Source: Liopterus haemorrhoidalis (Eukaryota > Arthropoda > Insecta > Coleoptera > Dytiscidae). From it: a stretch of 64,000 nucleotides of DNA. The notes beneath the pieces are model-generated. The model was not told the origin of the DNA and did no database searches. It saw only the letters and a list, made by a program, of their open reading frames with translations. The DNA lies in contig OZ020611.1 of assembly GCA_963971575.1 (NCBI GenBank), positions 226,540,260 through 226,604,259 on the forward strand. Reading direction: 5' to 3'. Of this stretch, positions 1 to 10,519 are shown one piece after another. Positions within the stretch are counted from its first letter, which is position 1. Every line of letters starts with the position of its first letter. The position numbers were made by a program, and so were the translations under genes.

Positions 1-1330
1 AATAAAGACACTACAATAAAGAATATATTACACCTGTATTAACATGTAAGTCGATACATTTTATCTCAATTATTGTAGCTCTGTATTTTATTAAACACAT
101 TATTAAAATAAATAATTTTATTATAACAATAAATATAAACTTCTTATAACGTCGATATAATACAGTATTCTTGTTTATGATAATATAAAATGTTGACAGC
201 ACAAATTCAAGGAGTATTTTTTTATAATATAAATTAAGTTGGCAATGCGGACGAAGTTTAAGACGGAGATCTCTGTCTTAAACATCGCTTGTATTTAGAC
301 GAGGCCATACGGTTTCACATTAGCGTTTAAAGATACATTCACTTTAACATCCGATCTTAAAGTTCTAGTGTGAAAAGGGTATAATACACTGGTCTAAAGT
401 CTGTAGTACACCATACAATTTCTCGTTTTGAATCTCGTATGACTTGTCGTACGATAATTATTGCATTGCGAATTTAGTTCAGAAAAATCGGATGTAAAAT
501 CATTGTTGTATACTAGTCCAATATTTATCGCTTGGAACCTGTACTAATATTTGCGCTCTTAAAAAGGTTTACCTATAAACATATCCTATATGTTGTTGAT
601 TGATGAAAAAAAATTCTGCGCCGTAGGTGATAATGCGTATTGTTTTGGTTTCTCGATATTGATTTATTTTTAATCCATATACTTTATTTTCATTTGATAC
701 AAGGAAGTAAAATAATTTTCTCACGTCAATTATATTTCCAAAACTAATGACGAGCTTAGACTGTAACACTGCCCTGTAAAACCATCCCAAAACTTCACAT
801 TCTGATGTCAGGTACAATATTGGTATAGTGAATTAGTACAGGGTAGTCAACCAAGTAACTTTTCCTTTTAAAATAATTTTATTTTGACCTTTCAAAAATG
901 ATTATTTATTTGTACTACTGGAGATTCCGTGAGAAAAATTAAAATATATATTTCCCAGTTTGAAACAAAATACGTAATTAACACTTAAATAATTAGTAGA
1001 ATAATATTTATGTTATTCAGTTTTTAACACATTTATAAATTTTGCAAAAATATTTACTCATTCTGTTTAAATCAGTTAATTTTAATTCGATAAAATAAAT
1101 ATTTGAGTTGGAAATAGTAGTAGTATTTTATTTTAAAATTAATTTAGAAGTACGTGTTTATTTTTGTATATTTTATAGATTAATTATATCAAAAGAAGTT
1201 TTTGAAACTTTAAATAAAAGCTATCATGTTTATAAGTTTTTAAACAACGTTCTTTGGGCGCCAGAAAGAGGGAAGACCTGAGTGAAAATCGCGTCTCCGT
1301 CTCCCTCTTATCTCTTGAAATTTTTAAAGT
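1..1330. other. AT-rich stretch without recognisable gene
   Basis: No recognisable coding region. A 28-bp near-perfect palindrome lies at 256-283 (arms GTTTAAGAC/GTCTTAAAC around GAGATCTC). A looser hairpin lies at about 312-376, with arms starting TTTCACA and ending TGTGAAA. A minus-strand frame over 569-817 is open for about 80 codons, but it has no ATG start and I do not recognise the product. Confidence 0.5.
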
Positions 1331-1332
1331 AG

Positions 1333-1400
1333 AGGTTTTCAACCTTTATCATTCACGGACTGGAAAAATTTTTACACATTTTAGCGGACCGGGATGGTGG
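1333..1400. mobile_element. Possible hAT left terminus
   Basis: The start TAGAGGTTTTCAACCTTT resembles the common hAT terminus CAGAGGTTCTCAACC and is followed by a typical 'cggactgg' motif. I found no matching right end or 8-bp duplication, so this is at best an orphan end. Confidence 0.3.
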
Positions 1401-1469
1401 AAAATATAATAAAACAGAAAATAATTGATATACGTTTTTATTTTTCCAATTTTTAGTACGATATTTAGA

Positions 1470-1768
1470 GCAAGCCTGTAGCTGCAAACGTTAAATCGTT
1501 TGAACCTGCTATTTGGCCGCTAAATAAAGGTACGGATGTGAGTTCAATTCCTGCTTATGTCAAATAATTTGTGTAAATATATTTATACAAATAACAGGTT
1601 CTGCTTAGCCGCTCTCGGCCGGCTATAAACTGTAGGTGCCTTTCTGTGTGCGCTAAAAAATGTACGTAATACTGACCATATTACTCCTGAATTGAAAATA
1701 TGGTCATGAAACCTGGAAACAGGAGGCCTAGGCTCTCCTCGGGCTATCGCGCCAATGATGATGATCTG
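1470..1768 (+). mobile_element. tRNA-derived SINE, family C copy 1
   Basis: The head has a pol III B-box-like GTTCAATTCC near 1544 and an A-box-like region upstream. The body is shared with 53119-53358 (for example CTTATGTCAAATAATTTGTG and CGTAATACTGACCATATTAC), and the tail ends in ATGATGATGAT. Two copies with the same head and body plus a short-repeat tail support a SINE. The LINE partner is not identified. Confidence 0.65.
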
Positions 1769-1959
1769 CGATTTTATTTGTCAAATAGCAAGTATTCTAA
1801 TTATCTTAATATTTCATAAATTTAGCGGACTGGTTCGTGTTAAAAAATGTCTATTTCTACACGATGCAATTTAGATTGAATGGAGTATTCCGTTATTCCT
1901 AGGTGAAACATGTTAAATAAAAATTCAATTAATAGCACTAAGTAGGTTTCACTAATATA

Positions 1960-2840
1960 CGAGGTATGTAAAAGTAACCGGACTGGCAACATAGCGTTTG
2001 ATCTGGCAACATTTGAGACGCGGGACTTGAAGGAGCGGCGGGTAAACATATGATACGCCTTCAGTACGAGTTTTAACTCGCTAGAGTAATTGTGTTGTCC
2101 GTAGTGATTTTTTTCGTGAAACAGTTTTTTCTAGTGCGTTCTAAAAATGAGTGACATTCATTTCGAGCAACGGTGTTTTATCAGGCTTTGCTTCAGACTT
2201 GGGCACAGTGCAACGGAAACTTTTGCAAAACTTCAACAGGCCTACGGAGACAGGGTTTTGTCAAGGACCGAGGTTTTTTGGTGGTTTAATGCATTTTTAA
2301 AAGGAAGAAAGTTGATTGAAGATGAACCGATGAAAATGTCGACAGAATCCGGGATATTGTGCGTTCAGATCGTCGATTGACAGTCAGAATGATCGGGAAA
2401 GAGTTGAATTTTACTCACATTACATAACATAATTAAAATGGTTCCAAAAAACATTTCACAGGACCTAGTTTTCAATAAAATCATTCCTATGGTCCCTCAG
2501 CCTCCTTAATCGCCTGACTTGAGTCCTTGTGGCTTTTTCCTCTTCCCAAGATTGAAAAATCACCTCAAGGGACCTCATTTTGGGACACTCGAAAACATTC
2601 AAATGTCCGTAACGTCTAAACGTCCAAACGTCCGGACCAGGTGAAAGCTATTCCAGTATCCGTGTTCCAGCACTGCTATGAGGATTGGAAGAACCGTCTC
2701 CAGCGCTGTGTGGCTTCCCAAGGAAGTTATATTGAGGGAGAAAATATTGAATAAATTTATTTTTTGTTTTGAATATAAATATTTTGAATTTTGAATATAC
2801 GTATTACATTGTTCATTTTATTATTAGATTGTTTTTTTTT
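1960..2840 (+). mobile_element. Internally deleted mariner-like element
   Basis: The left end CGAGGTATGTAAAAGTAACC follows a TA and matches mariner terminal repeats. It contains the transposase N-terminal helix-turn-helix segment (2147-2380) and the C-terminal DD34D region (about 2440-2753). The catalytic middle is deleted. I could not find the matching right inverted repeat, so the 3' limit is approximate. The element cannot encode a working transposase. Confidence 0.75.
2147..2753 (+). pseudogene. mariner transposase, deleted and frameshifted
   Basis: The N-terminal part starts MSDIHFEQRCFIRLCFRLG and includes VFWWFNAFLKGR, typical of the Mos1/SETMAR-type DNA-binding domain. After a gap that removes the first two catalytic aspartates, the sequence resumes with SPDLSPCGFFLFPRLKNHLK. 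This holds the third D of the DD34D triad and is preceded by a stop in the usual H/YSPDLSP context. A frameshift near 2640 separates this from a clean C-terminus, VFQHCYEDWKNRLQRCVASQ, ending IEGENIE and a stop. In an intact element it would cut and paste at TA; here it is dead. Confidence 0.8.
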
Positions 2841-2844
2841 TTTT

Positions 2845-3455
2845 TGAGACCATTTATCAGAACCGTGGTATGAACGCCTATTTGAAAAGTAAATTAAACA
2901 CTGAGCACTTTATAATTGTACCCCTGAAAGAAATTTTTTAAATTAATGCATAGTGCATTAGGGAATTTGTGCAGTTTCTTCATAATGGCACCTGTCACAT
3001 GCGACGCTAAAAATTAAGATTTTTATTTATGTAGCTCTGATGAAGAATTTAAATATATCAAAGCTTTTCTAATATTTTCACAACCTGTACAAGCCCATCT
3101 CATATATTTATTCACTACATAACTACGGAACTCTGGAATGTACGAAAATTCTCCCTTAACGTCAATATATATATTTTTTTTATTTCTAATAAATTAACTA
3201 TTTTATGTACTGGCCACATAATATTTTTTTTGTGAAAATCTGAAGCCTGAGCGGCTAAATCAGTAATGACAGCAGGTAGCTCTATGTCCTCCTTAATCCG
3301 GTCCGGTGTGTTTGTGGGCACGATTTTACAAATACTCCTGATTGTCCAACGTTTCGCACCTTCTGAATAACACACAGGGGTGAACACTAAATATTACCTT
3401 CCCTTATTTACAGTTTATTTAATAAACAGTTAAAATAAAATACATTTGGTATAAT
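2845..3455. other. Unassigned AT-rich stretch
   Basis: No supported gene. A 90-codon minus-strand ORF (3115-3387) has no similarity I recognise and no supporting neighbours. At 3037-3060 the text CTGATGAAGAATTTAAATAT resembles the hammerhead-like motif at 47163-47190. Confidence 0.4.
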
Positions 3456-3654
3456 GCAGGGACGTACGTTCAATATCTTCAAGAAATGCCTGATTTAGGT
3501 TTATATGAGTGGCTAGATTTGAGAAATACGAATATGGAACATTTCTGGTGGTAATTTTTATATTTTAATATAAAACAGTATATTTTGGAAATCACATACA
3601 GGTGTTCAAAGTTAACTCGAAGACACATTTTTAAGTTCGATAAATACCTTAAAA

Positions 3655-4095
3655 CCATATAACGTTATAATAACGATTCAACTATAATTTCTAATACAAT
3701 AACGTAACGTTATTTTCATAACGTTATATAACTTATAACGGTTCATAAAAAGTTATTCTGTAACGTATTTTAATAACGTTATAAAAATATTTTTAAATGT
3801 TTCATTCGTGTTGAATAAATGAATTGTGATTTCAAGTAAGTTTCCATTTTTCTAGACACTTTTATATTTCCTAAAAATTAGGTATAATTTGATATTTACC
3901 ACCAAAACAGATCCCAAATATGTTACAAAAAAAATATATATTTTTATAACGTTATACAACATAATGTACGTAACGTTATAAAACGTTATATAACATAACA
4001 ATTAATTTTTTAACGTTATTAATAACATTATGTAACGAAAACAAAAAATAAATAACGTTATACAATAACGTAACGATTTGAAACGTTATTTCATC
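3655..4095 (-). mobile_element. hAT-like element end with TAACGTTA subterminal repeats
   Basis: The octamer TAACGTTA and close variants occur about ten times in 440 bp. The right edge, read on the minus strand, begins CAGGGATGAAATAACGTTTC, which has the CAGGG start typical of many hAT termini. Subterminal repeat clusters are binding sites for hAT transposases. A left CAGGG end and target duplication are not visible, so the left limit is uncertain. Confidence 0.5.
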
Positions 4096-4175
4096 CCTGA
4101 TCTAAATAGTAAATAAAATATTTTTCTTCCGCAATTTTTTTATTCGGTGTGCTTCCAGTGAAATATCTTCTTTTT

Positions 4176-4860
4176 AGGGTTTTGTAGATTCGATCACCAA
4201 AAATATAAAACAGTAAAAAATGGTTTTTTGGTGGTTTAAAGCTTTTTTAGAAGGAAGAAAGTTGATTCAAGATGAATCCGCAGCGGAAGGCCTTCATCTT
4301 CAAGAACCGATGAAAATGTCGACAGAATCGGGTATCTGTGCGTTCAGTTTAAAAACCCTTATAACGTCACTCAGGTGTAAAATTTAAATAAATATTTTTT
4401 TTAAATTTTAAGTGGGCTATCAAATGAAACCTGTTAATGCGTGGATAAACAAGCAAATTTTTATTTTTGAAAAAATTATTTTTTTATGGGATTTTCGTCA
4501 AAAATATTTAAAAAAACTTTTTGCTCCCCACCGTATTTCCCAGAGGGGTTAGTCTAAAAAATTTTAAAAAAATCTCCAAAATCAATGTACATTGCCGGAA
4601 TAGTGAATGGGAATCGAAATAGTTCAAGAGGAATTTTTAATCAGATTAGTTTTTCCAAAATATCGATTTTTTTGTCGTTGAAAAAATTATAATTTTTTAA
4701 AAATGTAGAGTGAGGTATCAAAGGAAAGCACTTAAAACTTCGATTACGGAACGAAAAGTAATTTTTTAAATTCGTTTCTTTTAACACTATTTTATTAAAA
4801 AATATGCTTATAAAAGTTTGTCCTATTCTCTTAGTGAACAGACTACGTTGGGAGATAATT
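4176..4860 (+). repeat. Family A repeat, 5' half, copy A1
   Basis: It starts AGGGTTTTGTAG, the family A 5' terminus. The family A text (TTATAACGTCACTCA, then the CAGAGGGGTT and 'gtattcaaaggaaag'-like blocks) resumes after a mariner fragment at 4222-4352. The copy loses similarity before the hAT element at 4881. Confidence 0.6.
4222..4352 (+). pseudogene. mariner transposase fragment
   Basis: It translates to VFWWFKAFLEGRKLIQDE and then EPMKMSTESG, the same stretch as 2273-2350, with an extra block here. It lies between the first 45 bp of family A copy A1 and that copy's TTATAACGTCACTCA block. No terminal repeats or target duplication are visible. Confidence 0.6.
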
Positions 4861-5286
4861 AGAAATCGAATAGCTTAGGTCAGTGATTCCCAAACTTATT
4901 TTGGCGCGGAACCCCAATGCGCTGTTCAACAAATTACGGAACCCTTTTATTGGGATTTTTTTTATACAACTTTAAATACAAAAAAATTCATTTCATTACT
5001 GCAAACTTTTTCCTTTTATAAATACGATAGAAAAGTAATATAGGAGATAGGAGTTTATAAATTAGTAGTCATTTTCTTTGTCTTCCTAAAAACTAGAACA
5101 TTAAAACAAAAAAAAAATAAAAATATCTTGAATTCATATTTTTCAGATAAAATGAATTCATTCATTTGCTTTTTGAATTCTAATATCCTTTTAAAATTTG
5201 GTATAATATTTGATAATCAAATTCATATATCTGGTGCAGCAGAGAAAGTTTACTGAGAAATTTCGATTTTGTATCAGCGTATTTTA

Positions 5287-5295
5287 AAAATCCAG

Positions 5296-5334
<39 letters not shown>

Positions 5335-6915
5335 TTTATTTCATGTTAGACATCTTACGACGTTTACATTTGTCAGTACATATATGATAAATTCAATGAA
5401 CAAAAGTAGAAAGTATTTGAAAACATTGAAAAATGAAATACAATATTAAATAATATAGAAAAGAGAGGGAAAAAAATATATATAAAATTAACAATGGTAG
5501 AGCAAAAAAACAACAGCTTACTGTTAGATGTAGGAACTGAAATTAATTTTGAAAAAATCGTCCGAATTGTAGAGACAATTCTCAATAAGAATTTTTTTTA
5601 TTTTGAACTTAAACAATCTAATTGACAATTTTTTTAAAGAAACTGGTAAGTAGTTAAAGAAAGTGGCTGCCAAAAAAATACCATTCCTAGATTTAGACAA
5701 TCTAAGTCTTGGTAGTCTGATGTTGCCAGCAGAACGAATATTGTAGACATGTCTAGAGGATACGGTTACATATCTGTTCGGGGTTTCTTTAACGTATACC
5801 AGACAAGTATAAACAAAAAGACTATAAAAAGACAAAATGCTACATTTCCTAAAGAGCTCTCGGCAGTGGTGCCTGTTAGGAACATTATTCAGGATTCTTA
5901 CAGCACGTTTTTGGAGTAAGAAAATTCTGTTGACAGACGAGCTTAAACCCCAGTGAATTATGCCGTAAGTTAAACGCGACTGAAAAGCAGCAAAATAGAA
6001 CATACGCAGCATATCAAAAGACACAGACGTTTTCAGCCTGATGAACGCATAGATAACCCTTTTAAGAACTTTTGCCAAATAGTCAATGTGATCATGCCAG
6101 CTAAGTTGACTATCGATATAAATCCCAAGAAATTTGATTGGCCCACCGAACTGAATATTAATATCAATATTGCGGTTAAGTGAAAAAATCATTTGTTGGG
6201 TTTTATTATTATTAAGGGAAAGTCGGTTTGAAGTGAACCAATCTTTAACTTTCACCATTTCCTGTTCTGTATTTCTGACCACATCGTTAACAGACGTATG
6301 ATTTGTCAGGACAGTAGTGTCATCGGCGTAAAGTATAACTTTGACACTTTCAGGGAGTAAATTTGGGAGGTCATTGATGTAAACGATGAAAAAAAACGGA
6401 CCCAAAATTCCGCCCTGACAAACTCCGAAATTGACCTTCCTATATGAAGAATCTACGTCGTTCATCGAGACGAACTGGTATCTATTAGAAAAATAAGATC
6501 TAATGAGATCATTTGCAATGCCGCGGATGCCATACTTTTCAAGTTTGTCCAAAAGCAAACTGTGAGTAACGCAATCGAATGCTTTTGAAAGATCACATAA
6601 AGTGGCTTGAGGAATTATATGACCTTCAAAACAATCGGTTACGTAGTTGACGAGCTCAGTGATGGCAGAGATAGTGCTTAACTTAGGTCGGAAACCAAAT
6701 TGGTTTTTATTAAGAAGGTTGTTCACTGAAAAAAAAATTAAAAGCCTAGTTTTAAGGATGATCTCAAATACTTTGGCAATTACAGGTACGATGGCAATCG
6801 GTCTATAATTAGAAGCATCATTAACATCACCATTCTTGAAAATAGGAATTATTTTAGAAATTTTTAATTTATCGGGAAAAACACCGGTTTCAAAACTATT
6901 ATTAAATATTGATTC
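5287..6915 (-). mobile_element. 5'-truncated Jockey/CR1-type LINE
   Basis: It lies wholly inside the hAT element, so it is the younger insertion. The 3' end (left side) carries a trinucleotide tail of about 15 AAT units on the plus strand at 5297-5333. This is the short-repeat tail of target-primed reverse transcription rather than poly(A). The 5' end is cut off inside the reverse transcriptase domain. Confidence 0.85.
5524..6912 (-). pseudogene. Reverse transcriptase, 3' two thirds of LINE ORF2
   Basis: The frame is open from about 6912, with no ATG, and shows the classical non-LTR RT blocks: VFPDKLKISKIIPIFKNGD, SNYRPIAIVP, NQFGFRP, DLSKAFDCV, GVCQGGILGPFFFIVYINDL and the catalytic LYADDT. 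These are followed by the thumb and C-terminal region (KFLGIYIDSQLSWHDHI, RLTYGIIHWG). No internal stop or frameshift is seen, so the copy is fairly young, but the endonuclease domain and ORF1 are missing. The CTYGIIHWG-type C-terminus places it in the Jockey/CR1 group; the exact clade needs a tree. Confidence 0.85.
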
Positions 6916-7625
6916 ATATTAGATTCACACATGTACGTAGTTGCAAACGGTAACAAAAACCAAATAGCCCTTTTTGATAAATGAGAATATTGGTCATATA
7001 TATCAGACCAGAAAGTTGTTTATTCTGTGTATCTGTATTACATTTATTTTTCTTGAATAAATTTTAAATCCTTTTTTTTTAATATCCATTTTTATGAAAC
7101 AAGAGTCATATATATAGCACCATGTCCCATGGAACCCCTGAATTTTATCGCGGAACCCTGGGGTTCCGTGGAACACACTTTGGGAAACGCTGGCTTAGGT
7201 TAATCCTGAAAAATATATTTTCAGAAAAATTCTATTTCAGTTTTTTTGGTCTCCATCCCTGCATAAAATATTTTCTGTATTTGTAACCTTGAATAGTGAT
7301 ATTTTGTTACTCAAAGGTTACAAATTATTTTTATTTTTCTGTAATAAATATTTAAGTTAGCAAAACTCCAACTTTTTTATGTTGATATACATGTCAATCT
7401 AATCTGTTCATATTTATATTGGATTATATGCTGCTAAAAATATATCTCGATCAAATTTGTTACAAATAGAAACATATGAAACATAACAAAAATGCGGATA
7501 TAGTAAAATATGTCATGCCCAACATATTTGTGGTAAACACTGGTTTCAATCTGACATTTTAAATTTTTATGAAATTAGATTTAAAATAAATATTATCCAG
7601 TGGTGGAGCGTCTAATAAAGTCAGT

Positions 7626-7792
7626 CAGTGGCGTAGACTGAATGTTTTCATAAGAAGGTTAAAGAAAATGAAATAATGATCAAAAAATAGGACGAATTGA
7701 AGTGATGACAAAAATAGGAGGACGAATTTAAAAAATGACAAAAAAGGCTTCATAGGTATTTCAACTCCTATCCCCTACTTCCTACGCCTCTG
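7626..7792. mobile_element. Short hAT MITE
   Basis: The ends CAGTGGCGTAG and CTACGCCTCTG are inverted repeats. The flanking octamers AAGTCAGT (7618-7625) and AAGCCAAT (7793-7800) agree at 6 of 8 positions, consistent with an aged target duplication. Length 167 bp, no coding capacity. Confidence 0.7.
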
Positions 7793-7799
7793 AAGCCAA

Positions 7800-8640
7800 T
7801 TAAGGGTAGGCTAAACACCACAGGTCTCATAAGCTACTTATAGAAAACATACAATCGAAAATAAAATTACTATCAATCTAAATTTACAGCGTGTTTTTTA
7901 CCGACCGTCAACATATATAAGGGAGGTATTGTGATCATACCGATTTTGACATTTCGAGATTTCGATGGATCTCCACGAATTGAGGTCCCTACATAATGTT
8001 TTGACTATTTTTAGCATGATTTCTGTCGGTCTGTCTGTCCGTTTGTCCGTTTGTCTGTATGTCTGTCAGTCTGTCCGTCCGTCTGTCTGTGTACACGTGC
8101 AGAGCAAATTCGGATAAAAGGATTTTTATGAATCTGCATATTTAAGCTTTTGACATCAATGACACGAGTTGATCAACTTTTGGTAAAAATCGGTTGACAA
8201 AAAATGGGAGTTTACTCGTATCGATTTTAAGATGTTTGCGAATATTTAGCAACAGAAAAATATTTCGAAAAAATTTATCGAACAAAAGTTGCTGTAAATG
8301 CAATAACTAATAACCTTTATTTGATACGGTTTTTGATAAAACGAAAAATTTCGAAAAATTTTTGCTCAATTTCTTCATACTTATATGTAACGTTTCCATG
8401 GTCATGATAAATAATATCTCTGTTAAAAAATATTAGACCAAGTTATTTCTACTCTGCTGCTAGAATATATTTTATACAAGTACTTTAGGATGGCGGTGGG
8501 TCCTATGGTGGCCACAGCTGATTTTTTATATCTAATACGATAGTAGAAATTGTAACAAAAATTGTTGTAATAATTGTATCTCTTAATACTGGCGCGTAAA
8601 CGGGGAGGGGGGGGGGGTGCTGTCGGGCTTTAGACCTTCC
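7800..8640 (+). mobile_element. TTAA-element left part, carrying a family B insertion
   Basis: TTAAGG at 7800, then a block ending 'aaataaaattactatcaatctaaatttacagcg', corresponds to the left arm of the TTAA element at 18668. The similarity resumes after the family B copy at 8522 (ATATCTAATACGATAG against ATATCTAATAGGATAT near 18787). The right end is not clear. Confidence 0.6.
7900..8521 (+). repeat. Family B repeat, near full length, copy B1
   Basis: It starts ACCGACCGTCAACATATATA. A GTCY-type microsatellite lies at about 8026-8092. The 3' end has the subterminal inverted repeat ATGGCGGTGGGT, then the stem-loop around GGTGGCCACAG, ending CTGA before a T run. There is no coding capacity. 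The left flank (gtgtttttt) and right flank (ttttttatatctaata) rejoin to match the empty site at about 18768-18795. The structure resembles a non-autonomous Helentron (HINE), which is an inference. Confidence 0.75.
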
Positions 8641-8773
8641 CCAAAAGCTCCAAAAACACGTGGTTTTTACTTGATTTTGTCAAAATATAAGTGGTGAGCA
8701 TAAGGCGAAGAGCCCCAAAAACAAAAACTGGTTGTTTTATGTTTTTGTTAAAATAAAAGTGCGGATCTTTTTT

Positions 8774-9905
8774 AGGGTTTTGTAGGTATGACCACCAAAA
8801 AATCCTTATAACGTCACTCATGTGTCTGTTGTACGGTAGAATTTGTAGCCAAACTGCTTAACATAGAAAGTTGAAATTTGGCATACTTGTACAACTGTTT
8901 GACCCACATATAAAAAACATACTGAGAGTTCAAAAAAACACACTATCCGAGATAAATGTAAACAATTATGCATTTAATAAAAAAATAAATATATTTTTTT
9001 TTATTTTGAGTGGTATACCAAATGAAACCTTTTAACAAACAAATTTTTATTTTTGAAAAATCATTTTTTTTATAAGATTCTTGCCAAAAATGTGTCAAAA
9101 AGCTTTTGTCCTCGACTCTATCTCCCAGAGGGGTTGATCTAAAAATCTGAATAAAATCCTCGTAATGAACATTGATGGGACCCGGAATAGTTCAATAGGA
9201 ATTTTCGATCACATACGTTTTTGAAAAATGTCGATTTTTTTATGTCGTTGATAAAAAAAAAAATAATTAAAAATTTTTATTTTGTGGTATCATAAGAAAG
9301 CTCTTAAGACGTAGATTAAGGAACGATAGAAAAATGTAGGTAATGTACATTCATCTAAGCCGGAAACGTACAAGACGAATTTTTGATCAGATAGTGTTTT
9401 CCAAAAATATGGCAGATTTTGTGTTTTTGACAAAATTAATCATGGGTAATAATGTTATTGTTTTTTTGTATTTATAGCTAAGATAGTGCGTGTATTTTTT
9501 TGAAATTAAAAATATAAAAAAAAATATTTTTTTAAATAGTTGTTTAATTGTTTTTAAGTATCAAAGAGAAATATATAATTTGTAGTAATAAAATAGTTAT
9601 AAAACTAATAACATATTCTTAATAGTGAGAAATACGTTTCTGAAATTGGAAAAAATTAAGCCATTTATCAATATATTTCTTACTAATTTTATTTATTATC
9701 TAATGAAGATTAGAATACGAAGCAAATGCAGAAAAAAACGCTGAGATTTTTGTCAAATAACGAAGAAAATTGATTATAAAAAACTGTTGATTTTGATTTT
9801 AACTGGTGATTAATAGAACAAATATTCCTAGACATCCAGTATTATGTTGGCTTCTTACACTTAAAATACCTACAAAACCCTGAAATGTGTGAAAATTCAC
9901 ACTTC
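8774..9905 (+). repeat. Family A repeat, full length, copy A2
   Basis: The 5' terminus is AGGGTTTTGTAGGTA (8774-8788). The 3' subterminal repeat is its exact inverse, TACCTACAAAACCCT (9867-9881), followed by a stem-loop GTGTGAAAATTCACAC (9887-9902) and a T-rich flank. The internal GTCTGT microsatellite is reduced here. No ORF is conserved among copies. The asymmetric terminal repeats plus 3' hairpin match the Helentron-derived HINE layout. Confidence 0.75.
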
Positions 9906-9934
9906 CCATCAATTTTTTAGTAGTCTATTAAAGG

Positions 9935-10140
9935 TATTAAAAAGAAGACGCGGAGGAAGACGTAGGAAAGAATTGAGTAACGAAATTAGAAAAGCGATAA
10001 AGAGAAGATAAATTCCCTTGAATGAAGCAAGAAGTAGGAAACAAGACAGAAATTGATGGAAAATACTGTAGTGTCGTTCACCCGTAAAAGAAGAAAATAA
10101 ATAGAAGTAAAATTCAAACCCAAAGACGGACACCAGAGAT
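9935..10140 (+). pseudogene. Possible LINE 3' coding remnant
   Basis: The plus strand reads RRRGGRRRKELSNEIRKAIK, a stop, then IPLNEARSRKQDRN. This resembles the basic C-terminal end of endonuclease/reverse-transcriptase ORFs of RTE-like elements (RGRPRK.W..EI...I....W.EA...A.DR). It is short and has stops, so the call is tentative. Confidence 0.35.
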
Positions 10141-10199
10141 GGTAAATTGATTCAACAATTAAGTAAGTAAAAAAAAATGTCAGGATTCCACAATGTTTT

Positions 10200-10246
10200 A
10201 TTTAAGTGGAAAGATTTCCACGATTAAAATAAACTGAGAACCGCTG
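10200..10246. mobile_element. Orphan hAT right terminus
   Basis: The sequence ends AAACTGAGAACCGCTG, the reverse of a CAGCGGTTCTCAGTTT hAT start, and is followed by TTTAATGA as a possible target octamer. No left partner was found. Confidence 0.4.
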
Positions 10247-10382
10247 TTTAATGAATTTATTTTTGCATAATATTTTGAATTCTACATTTAATAATCATTA
10301 TTTTCCTACGACTAGTAAGGAACTGTCTCAATTCGATACTGTTAATTGACAGGAAATTAGCTTAATTTCGCATGTTACCCAC

Positions 10383-10517
10383 ATGCGCGCGCAGGCGATG
10401 CGGGAATGTTAAATGCGCCCTAATGCGCATGTGCGTAGTGCAGGAAAAAATAAATTCGCAGAAATGCGCATGTGCAGTTTTCGAAAATTTTCATTCCCGT
10501 ACTGGCTGCGCGCGCAT
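10383..10517. mobile_element. Small GC-rich TIR element
   Basis: The left arm ATGCGCGCGCAG...CGGGAATG is repeated inverted at the right as CATTCCCG...CTGCGCGCGCAT. Two internal GCGCATGTGC motifs are present. The GC content contrasts strongly with the surrounding DNA. No target duplication could be defined. Confidence 0.55.
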
Positions 10518-10519
10518 TA

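Larger units (their letters stand above)
4881..7192. mobile_element. hAT element with exact 8-bp target duplication
   Basis: The termini are CAGTGATTCCCAAAC and GGGAAACGCTG, with further inverted similarity around 'gcgcggaacccc'/'ggggttccgtgg'. The 8-bp duplication GCTTAGGT is exact at 4873-4880 and 7193-7200. The element has no transposase gene; its interior is AT-rich and holds a LINE fragment (5287-6915) that arrived later. Removing the LINE leaves about 0.7 kb. Confidence 0.9.

Noticed and set aside
5373..5585. Minus-strand 70-codon ORF downstream of the RT
   Set aside because: It lies in the 3' UTR of the LINE and shows only low-complexity hydrophobic residues.
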